Source: Ralstonia thomasii (GTDB lineage Bacteria > Pseudomonadota > Gammaproteobacteria > Burkholderiales > Burkholderiaceae). From it: 64,000 bases of DNA. This document shows positions 33,022-41,419 of this stretch, in pieces; position 1 is the first letter of the stretch; each line of letters begins with the position of its first letter. The notes under the pieces are model-generated. The model was not told the origin of the DNA. It did not search any database and saw only the letters and a program-made list of their open reading frames with translations. The stretch lies in NCBI RefSeq assembly GCF_958405895.1, contig NZ_CATZAR010000002.1; one strand, given 5' to 3'. A program made the translations under genes and the position numbers.

Positions 33022-33936
33022 TCAACTCGTCGCCCGCCGATACCGCGCTGGCGTCATTCCCAGTTGTTGCTTGAACGCCTTGCCGAACGCCGCCTCCGAT
33101 TGATAGCCGACACGCGCGCCGATTTCGCCTGCGCTGAGCCGCGTATGGATCAACGCGTCGCACGCGAGCGTCATGCGCACGCGCGTGAGAAAGTCCCACA
33201 CCGTCATATCGGCGCGCGCCTTGAAGTGTCGCGCGTAGGTGGCGCGGGACATGGCCGCCAGATCGGCGAGGCTGTCGATGGTCCATGCGCGTTCGGGCGC
33301 ACCGAGCATGGCTTGTACGGATGGGCCGAGGCGCGCGTCTGATAGCAGCGTCAGCGTGCCGGGGCTCGCGTTTTCCCGCTGGCCGTAGACGCGCAGTGCC
33401 ATTGTGAGCAACGCCTGGCTCAGTGAGGTAACGATCGCCAGCGCGCCGGGCGCGCGCGTTTCGGCTTCGTCGCGCATCAGCCCAATGAGTGCTTGCAGCG
33501 CCGGAAACGACGCGCTATCACTCAATGACACGTGCAGTGGGTCGGGCAGCGTACGCACCAGCAGCGTGGTCGAGCCGTGTTCGTGGACGAAGCGGCCGCA
33601 CAGCAGATCGACCTCCGCGGCACCGCGGCCAGTTTGGCGAACCGGCAGCATGCCATCGTGCGATGCGCGGGGTTTTCGCGTGGGTGCGTCGGCAGCGCCG
33701 GGGTCGTGAATCGTGTGTGCCTCGCCGTGCGGGAACAGGATGAAATCGCCTTCGTGCAGTGAGAGCGTGCGGCCGCCGGTGTCGACGAGGCATCTGCCCG
33801 AGAGCACCAGGTGGAACGGCACCTGACCATTCGGCTCCGGATCATGTGGGATCGAGAACGGTCCCTGGAACAGGCAGCGCAAATCGAGGCTGGCCTGCGG
33901 CCGGGTGAGCTGTATGAATTGACTGAGCGCGTCCAT
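33022..33936 (-). CDS. AraC family regulator with N-terminal cupin
   Basis: 304 residues. The N-terminal cupin-like sensor (about 15-180) has FHLVLSGRCLVDTGGRTLSLHEGDFILFPHGEAH. The C-terminal AraC DNA-binding domain (about 205-303) ends in IGARVGYQSEAAFGKAFKQQLGMTPARYRR. Divergent to the AhpD-like gene with 115 bases between, a common pairing in which the cupin-AraC protein controls the neighbouring enzyme. Ligand unknown. Confidence 0.9.
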   Translation of the reverse strand: MDALSQFIQLTRPQASLDLRCLFQGPFSIPHDPEPNGQVPFHLVLSGRCLVDTGGRTLSLHEGDFILFPHGEAHTIHDPGAADAPTRKPRASHDGMLPVRQTGRGAAEVDLLCGRFVHEHGSTTLLVRTLPDPLHVSLSDSASFPALQALIGLMRDEAETRAPGALAIVTSLSQALLTMALRVYGQRENASPGTLTLLSDARLGPSVQAMLGAPERAWTIDSLADLAAMSRATYARHFKARADMTVWDFLTRVRMTLACDALIHTRLSAGEIGARVGYQSEAAFGKAFKQQLGMTPARYRRATS

Positions 33937-34051
33937 TGAGACGATTTCGACAGAAATTGCGTGAAAGAAGTATTCAGTGGATCGCCCTTAAAGACAATAC
34001 TCTTTCCAACGGCGCCGACATCAGGCCAGCGCCACACCACCGGAGCACATC

Positions 34052-34387
34052 ATGCTGAACTGGGTCGAGTATCGGAAGGAATTGCTGGGTCGCATTGGCG
34101 AGATCGGTCAGATCACGCCGGATACCGTCAAGGGCTATAAGACGCTGTCGGCTGCCACGACGGGCAGTCTCGACGCGAAGACGCGTGAGCTGATCGCGCT
34201 GGCCGTGGCGGTGACCACGCGTTGCGATGGCTGTATCACTGTGCACACGGCCGAGGCGATCAAGCATGGCGCAACGCATGAGGAGATTGCCGACGCGCTG
34301 AGCGTGGCGATCTCGCTCAATGCCGGGGCAGCGTTGGTGTACTCGGCGCGCGTGATGGACGCCGTGCAGGCCTACGAGAAGGCCTGA
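34052..34387 (+). CDS. Carboxymuconolactone decarboxylase/AhpD-like protein
   Basis: 111 residues. All-helical CMD fold with the peroxidase-type active site TTRCDGCITVHTAEAIKHGATHEEI: two cysteines in CxxC and a histidine three residues on, as in AhpD. This favours an alkylhydroperoxidase-like redox role over decarboxylation. Divergent from the AraC gene, its probable regulator. Ends nine bases from the convergent epimerase gene. Confidence 0.9.
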   Translation: MLNWVEYRKELLGRIGEIGQITPDTVKGYKTLSAATTGSLDAKTRELIALAVAVTTRCDGCITVHTAEAIKHGATHEEIADALSVAISLNAGAALVYSARVMDAVQAYEKA

Positions 34388-34396
34388 CCGCGTCGG

Positions 34397-35362
34397 CTAC
34401 CGTGCGATCCGCATGCGACAGGTTGCCTGTCGGGTCTCACCGGGCGCGAGCAGGTGCAAGCCCTCGCCGTGGTGGATCGCATTCGGCAGGCCCATCCATG
34501 GTTCGACGCAGTAGAAGTCCGACGTGGCGTTTTCTGTCCAGGTGGTGATGGCGTGCCAGGGCACCGGTGCGCCGTCTACCTCGATACGAATGCGCCGGCC
34601 GAGCGGCGCTTGCGCATGCGGCGGGATGACGAGCGTGGCCACGCCGGTGTCGTCGAGCAGGTGATAGCGGTCTTGCAGCGCCGGGTCGTCGAGCTGGTAG
34701 GTCCGGCGCCCTGGCTCGGGTCTGTCTAGACTGCCATCGGGCAGTTGGCGCGACAGCCGAGCCGGCGGCATCAGCAGCTCGGTGGCGCCACGCAATGCAT
34801 GCGGGAGCGCCAGGTAGAAATGATGACCGGCGTAGAAGGGCATCGGGGCATGCGCGTCGCTTTCGTCCAGATGCTTGACGGAGAGGGTTGCTTCCAGCCC
34901 ATCGTGGATCAGTTGGTACGTCACGCGAAATTCAAAGGCGAACGGATAGCCTTGGCGCGTGTGGGGGCTGTCGCGCAGCAACAGGACGATGTGCGCATCG
35001 CTTGCGTCTTCCACCTCGAACGGCAAGTCGCGGGCGAAGCCGTGCTGCGGCAGTGTGTAAAGTCGACCGCGCGCATCGCGCCAGCGGCCGACTTCGCCCT
35101 CCACGAAATGCCGGCCGATGAAGGGAAACAGCAGCGGATTGCCGCCACGGACCTTGGCCGGATTGGACCAATCGGCCGGCTCGGGCCAGAAGAGGATGTC
35201 TTCGCCGCGATGGCGCCAGCGCACCAGCCGGCCGCCGGCTTCAGGCGCGAGCAGCAGCATGGAGCCATCGGTGTGCGGCTCGCCGATGCGGATGAGCGTG
35301 CGGTCCTGGAAGCAGGCGGTGGGCAGGTCGTGCATGGCTGGGGTGGAGTGACTTGTTGGCAT
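34397..35362 (-). CDS. Aldose 1-epimerase family protein
   Basis: 321 residues. Galactose-mutarotase fold: GGRLVRWRHRGEDILFWPEPADW near 45, GGNPLLFPFIGR near 74, PQHGFARDLPFEVE with the catalytic-type His near 105, AGHHFYLALP near 180, and FYCVEPWMGLPNAIHHGEGLHLLAPGET with the Glu/Trp block at the end. It would interconvert anomers of a sugar or sugar-phosphate. Substrate unknown and no sugar genes adjoin. The start could also be MHDLPTACF nine codons later. Confidence 0.88.
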   Translation of the reverse strand: MPTSHSTPAMHDLPTACFQDRTLIRIGEPHTDGSMLLLAPEAGGRLVRWRHRGEDILFWPEPADWSNPAKVRGGNPLLFPFIGRHFVEGEVGRWRDARGRLYTLPQHGFARDLPFEVEDASDAHIVLLLRDSPHTRQGYPFAFEFRVTYQLIHDGLEATLSVKHLDESDAHAPMPFYAGHHFYLALPHALRGATELLMPPARLSRQLPDGSLDRPEPGRRTYQLDDPALQDRYHLLDDTGVATLVIPPHAQAPLGRRIRIEVDGAPVPWHAITTWTENATSDFYCVEPWMGLPNAIHHGEGLHLLAPGETRQATCRMRIAR

Positions 35363-35409
35363 GGGAATCGCGTACTAGATTGTCAATGCGTTTTGCCCGG
35401 AGGGAAACC

Positions 35410-35547
35410 ATGTCCGTCAATTGCGTGCTGCCCGCACATACCGTTCCCCCACCCGACGAGCCTTCGCCGCCGGGGATTCCTCCCGATCTGCCATCGCCCG
35501 ATGAGCCACCGCCGCCCGTCGAGCCACCGGAGGTGTCGCGGAAGTAA
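35410..35547 (+). CDS. Small proline-rich protein of unknown function
   Basis: 45 residues, about 45 percent proline, with PPPDEPSPPG, PPDLPSPDEP and PPVEPPEV stretches after MSVNCVLPAHT. GGAGG lies six bases before ATG 35410, a near-ideal ribosome site. Composition and PDEP repeats recall the small protein at 2668-2865, though they do not align well end to end. No signal peptide or membrane segment. No family recognised. Confidence 0.6.
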   Translation: MSVNCVLPAHTVPPPDEPSPPGIPPDLPSPDEPPPPVEPPEVSRK

Positions 35548-35649
35548 TCTGCTGTTACCAATCGTCACAGCTTTGCGTGAAGCGGTTCGTAAGATAGCGC
35601 CAGTTCCCGCGCGACTGCGCGCTTCTACAACGACAATACGAGCCCAATC

Positions 35650-36027
35650 ATGTCGATTCTTCCGCGTGTGACCCTGTGTGCTGTACTGGCGGCCTCCATG
35701 ACCGGCTGTGTCGTGGCGCCGCCGCAGCCCACGCGAACGGTGGTGGTGCGTGAGCCGGTTCCGGTCGCGGCGCCTGCACCCGTGGACCCGCGCGCGCGCT
35801 TTGATCAGGTGCAGGGCCGCCTCGCAGAAGAATTCCACCGTATCGACGTTCGCCAATCGGAGGGCTACATCGATCCGTACCGCGCGGATGGCCTGCGCGA
35901 CCGCCTGCGCCGCATCCGCCAGGAAGCCAACGACATGGCCAGCCAGCATCGCGGCGGCTTGTCTGGCGACGAGCAGCGCGCCCTGAACGACGAACTCGGC
36001 GCCGTCGCGCACGATATCGGCCGCTAA
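35650..36027 (+). CDS. Putative lipoprotein
   Basis: 125 residues. The N-terminal signal peptide of type II has hydrophobic core RVTLCAVLAASMTG and lipobox SMTGC (Cys20), followed by a proline/valine-rich linker. Residues about 45-120 are a charged, helical domain (FDQVQGRLAEEFHRIDVRQSEGYIDPYRADGLRDRLRRIRQEAND is the core, given here as positions 50-95). Probably outer-membrane anchored in the periplasm. Function unknown. Confidence 0.82.
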   Translation: MSILPRVTLCAVLAASMTGCVVAPPQPTRTVVVREPVPVAAPAPVDPRARFDQVQGRLAEEFHRIDVRQSEGYIDPYRADGLRDRLRRIRQEANDMASQHRGGLSGDEQRALNDELGAVAHDIGR

Positions 36028-36197
36028 GCCGCTTTTCCGATTCCTGCATTCGCCGATGCTGCGTCGCAATATCGGCGAAATGCATTGTTGCGCCGCGTTG
36101 CGTGCGCAGCCGGCGGAAGCTGATACGCTTGCGGTCCTCCTGAACGAGCAAGCCCGACACCGACGCAGCTTCCTGCAGCCGGTTCTGGCCTTGTGCC

Positions 36198-37271
36198 GTG
36201 CGAAAGATCATCCACTGCGACTGCGACTGTTTTTACGCTGCCATCGAAATGCGCGACGATCCGCGCCTCGTTGGCAAGCCGCTGGCTGTCGGTGGACGGC
36301 CGGAGCGGCGCGGCGTGGTCGCGACTTGCAACTACGAAGCGCGCAAGTTCGGCATTCATTCGGCGATGCCCATGGCGCAGGCCGTCAAGCGCTGCCCGGA
36401 CTTGCTGATCGTGCCGCCGTCCATGGAGAAGTACCGCCAGGTTGCGCGCCAGATCTTCGCCATCTATCACAGCTACACGCCGCTGGTGGAGCCGCTCTCG
36501 CTGGACGAGGCATATCTGGATGTGACCGACAGCCCGATGCTCGCCGGCAGCGGCACCCGCATCGCAGAAGACATCCGCCGCCGCGTGCGCGAAGAGATCG
36601 GCATTACCGTATCGGCGGGCGTTGCGCCCAACAAGTTCATCGCCAAGATTGCCAGCGACTGGAACAAGCCCGATGGCCTGTTCGTCGTGCGGCCGGAGCA
36701 GATCGACGCGTTTGTTGCGGAGTTGCCGGTGGACCGCCTGTTCGGGGTGGGCAAGGTGACCGCTGCGAAGCTGCGTCGCCTGGGCGCAGAAACCTGTGGT
36801 GACTTGCGCGCCTGGGGCACCGACCGCTTGCAGCAGCATTTCGGCGTGTTCGGTTTCCGGCTCCACGACCTTTGCCGAGGCATCGACCATCGGCAGGTGC
36901 AACCTTCGCAGATCCGCAAGTCGGTCAGTGTGGAAGAAACGTACGCCACCGATCTGCGCACGCTCGACGACTGCCAGCGTGAGCTGATCATCCTCGTCGA
37001 GCAGCTTGCCGCCCGCGTCGAGCGTGCGCGCGCAGGCAACATGATCCACAAAACCTACGTCAAGCTGCGTTTTGCCGATTTTCGTGGCACGACGGTGGAG
37101 TGCATCTCGCCCCAGGTGTCCTTGCCGGTGTTCTCCAAGTTGCTGGCGCAGGGGTTTGAGCGCCGCGGCATTCCCGTGCGGTTGCTCGGCGTGGGCGTGC
37201 GCTTGTACGAGTCCGACGCGCACGCGCGCCAGCAACCGCTGTTTGCCGAAGACCCGGCCGCCACCAGCTGA
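36198..37271 (+). CDS. dinB: DNA polymerase IV
   Basis: 357-residue Y-family translesion polymerase, normal length. Seen: IIHCDCDCFYAAIEMRDDP at the N-terminus with the metal-binding Asp and Tyr13 at the steric gate, GVVATCNYEARKFGIHSAM, the catalytic SLDEAYLDVT near 102, a helix-hairpin-helix region ELPVDRLFGVGKVTAAKLRRLG, and a little-finger domain to about 345. Starts with GTG 36198. I saw no LexA box (CTG-N10-CAG type) in the 170 bases upstream, and no beta-clamp motif is obvious at the C-terminus beyond QQPLF, which does fit the clamp-binding consensus. Confidence 0.94.
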   Translation: MRKIIHCDCDCFYAAIEMRDDPRLVGKPLAVGGRPERRGVVATCNYEARKFGIHSAMPMAQAVKRCPDLLIVPPSMEKYRQVARQIFAIYHSYTPLVEPLSLDEAYLDVTDSPMLAGSGTRIAEDIRRRVREEIGITVSAGVAPNKFIAKIASDWNKPDGLFVVRPEQIDAFVAELPVDRLFGVGKVTAAKLRRLGAETCGDLRAWGTDRLQQHFGVFGFRLHDLCRGIDHRQVQPSQIRKSVSVEETYATDLRTLDDCQRELIILVEQLAARVERARAGNMIHKTYVKLRFADFRGTTVECISPQVSLPVFSKLLAQGFERRGIPVRLLGVGVRLYESDAHARQQPLFAEDPAATS

Positions 37272-37460
37272 GGTTGCCCCCTCGACCCGGCAATCGGGTG
37301 CGAATTGTCCTATTTTCCTGTCTGCACGACGGCGATAGAAGGGCGGAATGTCGCCTGCGGGTAAAATGCTCGCTTTTTTGCATAATCCGCCGCCGCGCAT
37401 CAAACGTGCGCGACAGTGCATGCCGTCACATTCGGCCGCACGCAGACAGGAGACGCAGTA

Positions 37461-38891
37461 ATGAGTTTGTTTCGTACCAAAAACGTGGATCACATGATCC
37501 GCACGGGCCACAGCGACACCGGCCTGAAGAAAGTCCTCGGGCCCCTCGACCTGACCTTCCTGGGTGTCGGCGCCATCATCGGAACCGGCATCTTCGTGCT
37601 GACCGGCACCGGCGCGCTGACGGCAGGGCCGGCGCTCACGCTGTCCTTCATCATCGCAGCGCTTGCATGCGGGTTTGCCGCGCTGTGCTACGCCGAATTC
37701 GCCTCGACCATTCCCGTGTCGGGCTCCATCTATACGTATGCCTACGCCACGATGGGCGAGCTGGTCGCCTGGATCATCGGCTGGGATCTGATGCTCGAAT
37801 ATGGCTTGGCCACATCTGCTGTTTCGGTGGGTTGGTCCGGCTATTTCCAGTCGCTGCTGTCGGGCTTCGGCCTTCATCTGCCGGTGGCGCTCACTGCCGC
37901 TCCGGGCGCAATCCCGGGCGTGCAGACACTGTTCAACCTTCCGGCGCTGGTGATCATGCTGCTGATCACGACGCTGCTGTCGTTTGGCATTCGCGAATCG
38001 GCGCGTGCCAACAACATCATGGTGGCGATCAAGGTAACGGTGGTGGTGCTGTTCATCGTCGTGGGTGTGCGCCATGTGCAGCCGGCCAACTGGCAGCCGT
38101 TCATGCCGTTCGGCATGGAAGGCGTGTTTGGCGCGGCGGCCATCGTGTTCTTCGCTTTCATCGGCTTCGATGCGGTGACGTCCGCGGCCGAAGAGGTGCG
38201 CAATCCCAAGCGCGACTTGCCGATCGGCATCATCGGTTCACTGGCGGTCTGCACGATTCTCTATGTACTGGTGGCCGCCATCATGACGGGCATCGTGCCG
38301 TTCGCGAAGTTTGCAGGCGTGGATCACCCCGTGTCGCTGGCGCTGCAAGTGGCCGGCGAAAGCTGGGTGGCAGGCTTTGTTGATCTGGGCGCCATCATTG
38401 GCATGACCACGGTGATCCTGGTGATGGCGTATGGCCAGACTCGCATCATCTTCGCGATGTCGCGCGACGGTCTGCTGCCCAAGCGCCTGTCGCACATTCA
38501 TCCGCGCTACGCGACGCCGTTCCTGAACACCTGGGTGGTCGGCATCGTCTTCGCGGTGATCGCCGCATTCGTGCCGCTGAACGTGTTGGCTGAGCTGATC
38601 AACATCGGAACGCTGGCAGCGTTCTCGCTGATTGCCGTTGCCGTGCTGGTGCTGCGCCGTACCCGTCCAGACCTTCATCGCGGCTTCCGTTGCCCAGGCG
38701 TGCCGGTGGTGCCGCTGCTGGCCATCGGCATGTGCCTGTTCCTGATGAGCCACCTGCAGGCCGTCACCTGGATCGCCTTTTTGGTGTGGGTCGCGATCGG
38801 CTTGCTGGTGTACTTCGGCTACGCGCGCCGCCGCTCGCTGCTGCACACGTCGGAGCATGGCGCTGCACCCGTTTCCGAAACGGTGCACTGA
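37461..38891 (+). CDS. APC family amino-acid permease
   Basis: 476 residues with 12 to 13 hydrophobic segments. The APC opening GLKKVLGPLDLTFLGVGAIIGTGIFVLTGTGA lies near residues 18-49, followed by YAEFASTIPVSGSIYTYAYATMGELVAWIIGWDLMLEY (sequence blocks at about 85-120), which is typical of the cationic amino-acid transporter (CAT/YfnA-type) subgroup. It moves an amino acid with protons across the inner membrane. CAGGAG is eight bases before ATG 37461. Single gene, followed by a long gene-free region. Confidence 0.9.
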   Translation: MSLFRTKNVDHMIRTGHSDTGLKKVLGPLDLTFLGVGAIIGTGIFVLTGTGALTAGPALTLSFIIAALACGFAALCYAEFASTIPVSGSIYTYAYATMGELVAWIIGWDLMLEYGLATSAVSVGWSGYFQSLLSGFGLHLPVALTAAPGAIPGVQTLFNLPALVIMLLITTLLSFGIRESARANNIMVAIKVTVVVLFIVVGVRHVQPANWQPFMPFGMEGVFGAAAIVFFAFIGFDAVTSAAEEVRNPKRDLPIGIIGSLAVCTILYVLVAAIMTGIVPFAKFAGVDHPVSLALQVAGESWVAGFVDLGAIIGMTTVILVMAYGQTRIIFAMSRDGLLPKRLSHIHPRYATPFLNTWVVGIVFAVIAAFVPLNVLAELINIGTLAAFSLIAVAVLVLRRTRPDLHRGFRCPGVPVVPLLAIGMCLFLMSHLQAVTWIAFLVWVAIGLLVYFGYARRRSLLHTSEHGAAPVSETVH

Positions 38892-39421
38892 TCAGGAAGG
38901 CGCGTCCATTCCCTGACGACATGGTTGCCACGCGGCTGAACACTGTCGTTCAGGGCGCCGGCTGAGCGGTTTTTCCCTCAGTCGGCGCGCAACTATTACA
39001 ACGCCGATGTATTGCGTTCAACCGCCGCGCTTTTTGGGGCGATGGTTCCAACGCATCTGGCGCTGACATCAACGTGTCGCAAACTATGTGGTTGCATTAG
39101 CAAGCACACCGTGGCTGCGCGTCCGGCACGCGCCTTGCATGTGGCTCTCGCTTTGCTCAAACGAGCCAATGCGCGACCCTGACAAAAAAGCATAGCTACG
39201 ACGAGGGGCGCGCGAGGCCTGATGCCGCCTGGGATGGCGGCATCGAGCCACGGCTTAACGGCTGCGATGCCGCATATGACGCTCGCACGTGCATTGCAAG
39301 CTGTGGTTAAAATGATCTGTGCAGTCAGACACATGTCTGACGAAACCTTGCCGGCCCCCCCGCACGGTTTCCACGCAACAGCGTGTGCGTTGTTGTCCAT
39401 TGCAATCGGAGGGCTTTGACG
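38892..39421. other. 530-base gene-free region with hairpins and a palindrome
   Basis: No credible gene on either strand. Seen: a 12-base stem hairpin (38955-38966 with 38977-38988, loop CGGTTTTTCC) just after the permease without a T tract; a perfect 9-base stem GATGCCGCC (39221-39229)/GGCGGCATC (39236-39244); a further GATGCCGC near 39269; and the palindrome at 39324-39341. It may hold a small RNA as well as the DUF1488 promoter. Confidence 0.5.
39324..39341. promoter_or_regulatory. Inverted repeat upstream of the DUF1488 gene
   Basis: GTCAGACA-CA-TGTCTGAC, eight-base arms with two-base spacer, 80 bases before the start. It is operator-like; GntR-type proteins bind sites of this size, but the regulator is not known. 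Confidence 0.45.
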
Positions 39422-39712
39422 ATGGAAATCAAGTTCGAAAAGAAAGAGGCGTACGACATCAACAACGAAGGCCTGCTGTTCGACGCACTCGTCGACGGTG
39501 AAAAGGTGACTTGCGTGGCAACGCGCGAGGCGCTTTGGGAAGGCCTGGAAGGTGACCAGGTGTTGTCGCTTCAGGCAGCCTTCGAGGCTGGCCAAGAGCG
39601 GATCCAGGATGCCGCGCGCGTGCTGATTGCTGACGGCGTGCAGCGATCTCATGGATTAGAAGATTTGCCGCAACCGATCGTGGTCAAGCGCGCGCATATT
39701 GCCGTGGCTTGA
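39422..39712 (+). CDS. DUF1488 family protein
   Basis: 96 residues. The pattern MEIKFEKKEAYDINNEGLLFDALVDGEKVTCVATREALWEGLEGD (positions 1-45) fits DUF1488, small soluble proteins of unknown function found in many proteobacteria; the final 20 residues are an extension. GGAGG lies nine bases before ATG 39422. Single gene with its own terminator. Confidence 0.8.
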   Translation: MEIKFEKKEAYDINNEGLLFDALVDGEKVTCVATREALWEGLEGDQVLSLQAAFEAGQERIQDAARVLIADGVQRSHGLEDLPQPIVVKRAHIAVA

Positions 39713-39785
39713 GTCTGATCGATTGCTCGTGTAGACATCGGCGTGTCCGATGCCTGTGCATGGCGGACACTTCGTCCGCCGCCTG

Positions 39786-39814
39786 AAAAGCCGGTCCGCG
39801 TGGCCGGCTTTTTC
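39786..39814 (+). terminator. Intrinsic terminator after the DUF1488 gene
   Basis: AAAAGCCGG (39786-39794), loop TCCGCGTGG, CCGGCTTTT (39804-39812), then T. Confidence 0.85.
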
Positions 39815-39835
39815 ATTGCGCCGAAGTTTCCTGAC

Positions 39836-39876
39836 TTGACATGGACGCAATCCGATTTGATTATTAACATGTTAAT
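39836..39876 (+). promoter_or_regulatory. hpa operon promoter with overlapping operator
   Basis: -35 TTGACA (39836-39841), 17-base spacer and -10 GATTAT (39859-39864). A perfect 14-base palindrome ATTAACATGTTAAT (39863-39876) covers the end of the -10 and the expected start site. AT-rich symmetry suits a MarR-family repressor, and hpaR ends this cluster. Ribosome site GAGGAGG follows at 39888-39894. Confidence 0.7.
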
Positions 39877-39899
39877 TACATGAGAGAGGAGGAGGCGCA

Positions 39900-40652
39900 A
39901 TGCGGCGAGCCAGAGTGACATTGCCGGACGGCCGGGTACGGGAAACCCTGTTTGCGTCTGCCACGGAACCCGCAGATTCTTGGCGCTGGCTGCCGCCAGT
40001 CGAAGGCACGGTCGTCGGGGCCTTGCTCAACTACCGCGGAGAACTCGATGCGCTGAGTGACACGCTGTCTGCGCCGCCATACCAAGCGCCGCCCAAGGCG
40101 CCCATCCTGTATCTGAAGCCGGCCAACACGCGTATCGGCCATGGTCACGAGGTTGCGCTGCCGGCAGACGTCGATGGCGTTTGGGCTGGAGCTTGCCTGG
40201 GCGTGGCGATCAGTTGTACTGCCACGCGTGTGCCTGCGCAGCACGCCGCGGATTTCATCGCCGGCTACACCATCGTCAACGACCTGACCGTGCCGCATGC
40301 GAGCTACTACCGACCGGCGATCCGCCACAAGTGCCGCGATGGTTTTTGCCCGATGGGGCCCTGGATGGTCGACCGCGACGATGTTCCTAACGCCGATGCA
40401 CTCGATATCACCGTGCGCATCAACGGCGAGGTCAAGCAGCGCGCAAATACGTCGACGCTGGTGCGGCCAATCGCGCAGCTGCTTGCCGACGTGACGGCAT
40501 TCATGACGCTTGAATCTGGCGATGTGCTGCTCGTTGGCATGCCGGAGAATCCACCGCTGGCGCGGGCCGGTGATCGCATCGATATCGACATCGCCCACAT
40601 TGGCACGCTGACGACGGCGTTGATTCGCCACGCGCAGGAAGCTTCGCGATGA
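39900..40652 (+). CDS. hpaG1: Homoprotocatechuate pathway decarboxylase/isomerase, HpaG1-type
   Basis: 250-residue fumarylacetoacetase-fold protein equivalent to the N-terminal half of E. coli HpaG/HpcE. With HpaG2 it decarboxylates 5-oxo-pent-3-ene-1,2,5-tricarboxylate and isomerises the product. Seen: VVGALLNYRGELDALSD near 37, ILYLKPANTRIGHGHEVALP near 75, DLTVPHASYYRPAIRHKCRDGFCPMGPWMVDRDDVPN (around 124-160). The glutamates that bind metal in the partner half are less well kept here. First gene of the hpa operon; its last four bases overlap hpaG2. Confidence 0.88.
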   Translation: MRRARVTLPDGRVRETLFASATEPADSWRWLPPVEGTVVGALLNYRGELDALSDTLSAPPYQAPPKAPILYLKPANTRIGHGHEVALPADVDGVWAGACLGVAISCTATRVPAQHAADFIAGYTIVNDLTVPHASYYRPAIRHKCRDGFCPMGPWMVDRDDVPNADALDITVRINGEVKQRANTSTLVRPIAQLLADVTAFMTLESGDVLLVGMPENPPLARAGDRIDIDIAHIGTLTTALIRHAQEASR

Positions 40653-41419
40653 AACACGCGCGTATTGCCTATGACGGCGCGATCCATCACGCCACGGCCA
40701 TGCCCGGCGACGACGCTCACCTGCGACTGGCCGACGGCCGCGTCTTGCATGAAAGCGAAGTCGTCTGGTTGCCGCCGATCGAGCCGCGCACGGTTTTCGC
40801 ACTGGGCCTGAACTATGCCGACCACGCCAAGGAACTGGCCTTCAAGGCGCCCGAGGAGCCGCTCGCGTTCCTGAAAGGGCCGAATACGCTGATCGGCCAT
40901 CGCGCCCGCACCGTACGCCCGGATGGCGTGACGTTCATGCACTACGAATGCGAGCTGGTCATGGTGATTGGCAAGACCGCGCGCAATGTGCCGCGCGAGC
41001 ATGCCTATGACTACGTGGCCGGATATACGGTGGCCAACGATTACGCTATCCGCGACTACCTCGAGAACTACTACCGCCCGAACCTGCGGGTGAAAAGCCG
41101 CGACACCTGTACGCCCATCGGGCCATGGCTCGTTGACCGTGACGATGTGCCCGATCCGATGCACCTCGCGCTGCGCACCACCGTCAACGGCCGTGTCACG
41201 CAAGAAGGCAGCACGCGCGACATGATCTTCGACATTCCCGCGTTGATCGCGTGGTTCTCGAGTTTCATGACGCTCAGCCCCGGCGACATGATCCTGACCG
41301 GCACGCCCGAGGGTTTGGCGGACACGCAACCCGGCGACGAAGTCATCACCGAAATTGAAGGCATCGGCAGGCTGGTGAGCACCATCGTTGCCGAAGAATC
41401 GAACAAGGAGCCCGCATGA
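40649..41419 (+). CDS. hpaG2: Homoprotocatechuate pathway decarboxylase/isomerase, HpaG2-type
   Basis: 256 residues, the metal-binding C-terminal-half equivalent of E. coli HpaG. Seen: FALGLNYADHAKELAF near 50, LAFLKGPNTLIGHRA near 71, metal ligands in FMHYECELVMVIGKTARNV (Glu94, Glu96) and the later Asp in TVANDYAIRDY, then GPWLVDRDDVPDP and LTGTPEGLADTQPGDEV near the end. ATGA overlap with hpaG1 and four-base overlap with hpaE show tight coupling. In E. coli the two halves are one chain; here they are separate, as in many pseudomonads and burkholderias. Confidence 0.92.
   Translation: MKHARIAYDGAIHHATAMPGDDAHLRLADGRVLHESEVVWLPPIEPRTVFALGLNYADHAKELAFKAPEEPLAFLKGPNTLIGHRARTVRPDGVTFMHYECELVMVIGKTARNVPREHAYDYVAGYTVANDYAIRDYLENYYRPNLRVKSRDTCTPIGPWLVDRDDVPDPMHLALRTTVNGRVTQEGSTRDMIFDIPALIAWFSSFMTLSPGDMILTGTPEGLADTQPGDEVITEIEGIGRLVSTIVAEESNKEPA

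Noticed and set aside
36028..36197. LexA box before dinB
   Set aside because: No CTG-N10-CAG type site with an AT-rich centre was found in the upstream 170 bases.
38996..39652. 218-codon minus-strand frame covering the gap and the DUF1488 gene
   Set aside because: The part over DUF1488 is antisense, the rest has no ribosome site or family pattern, and the region holds hairpins instead.
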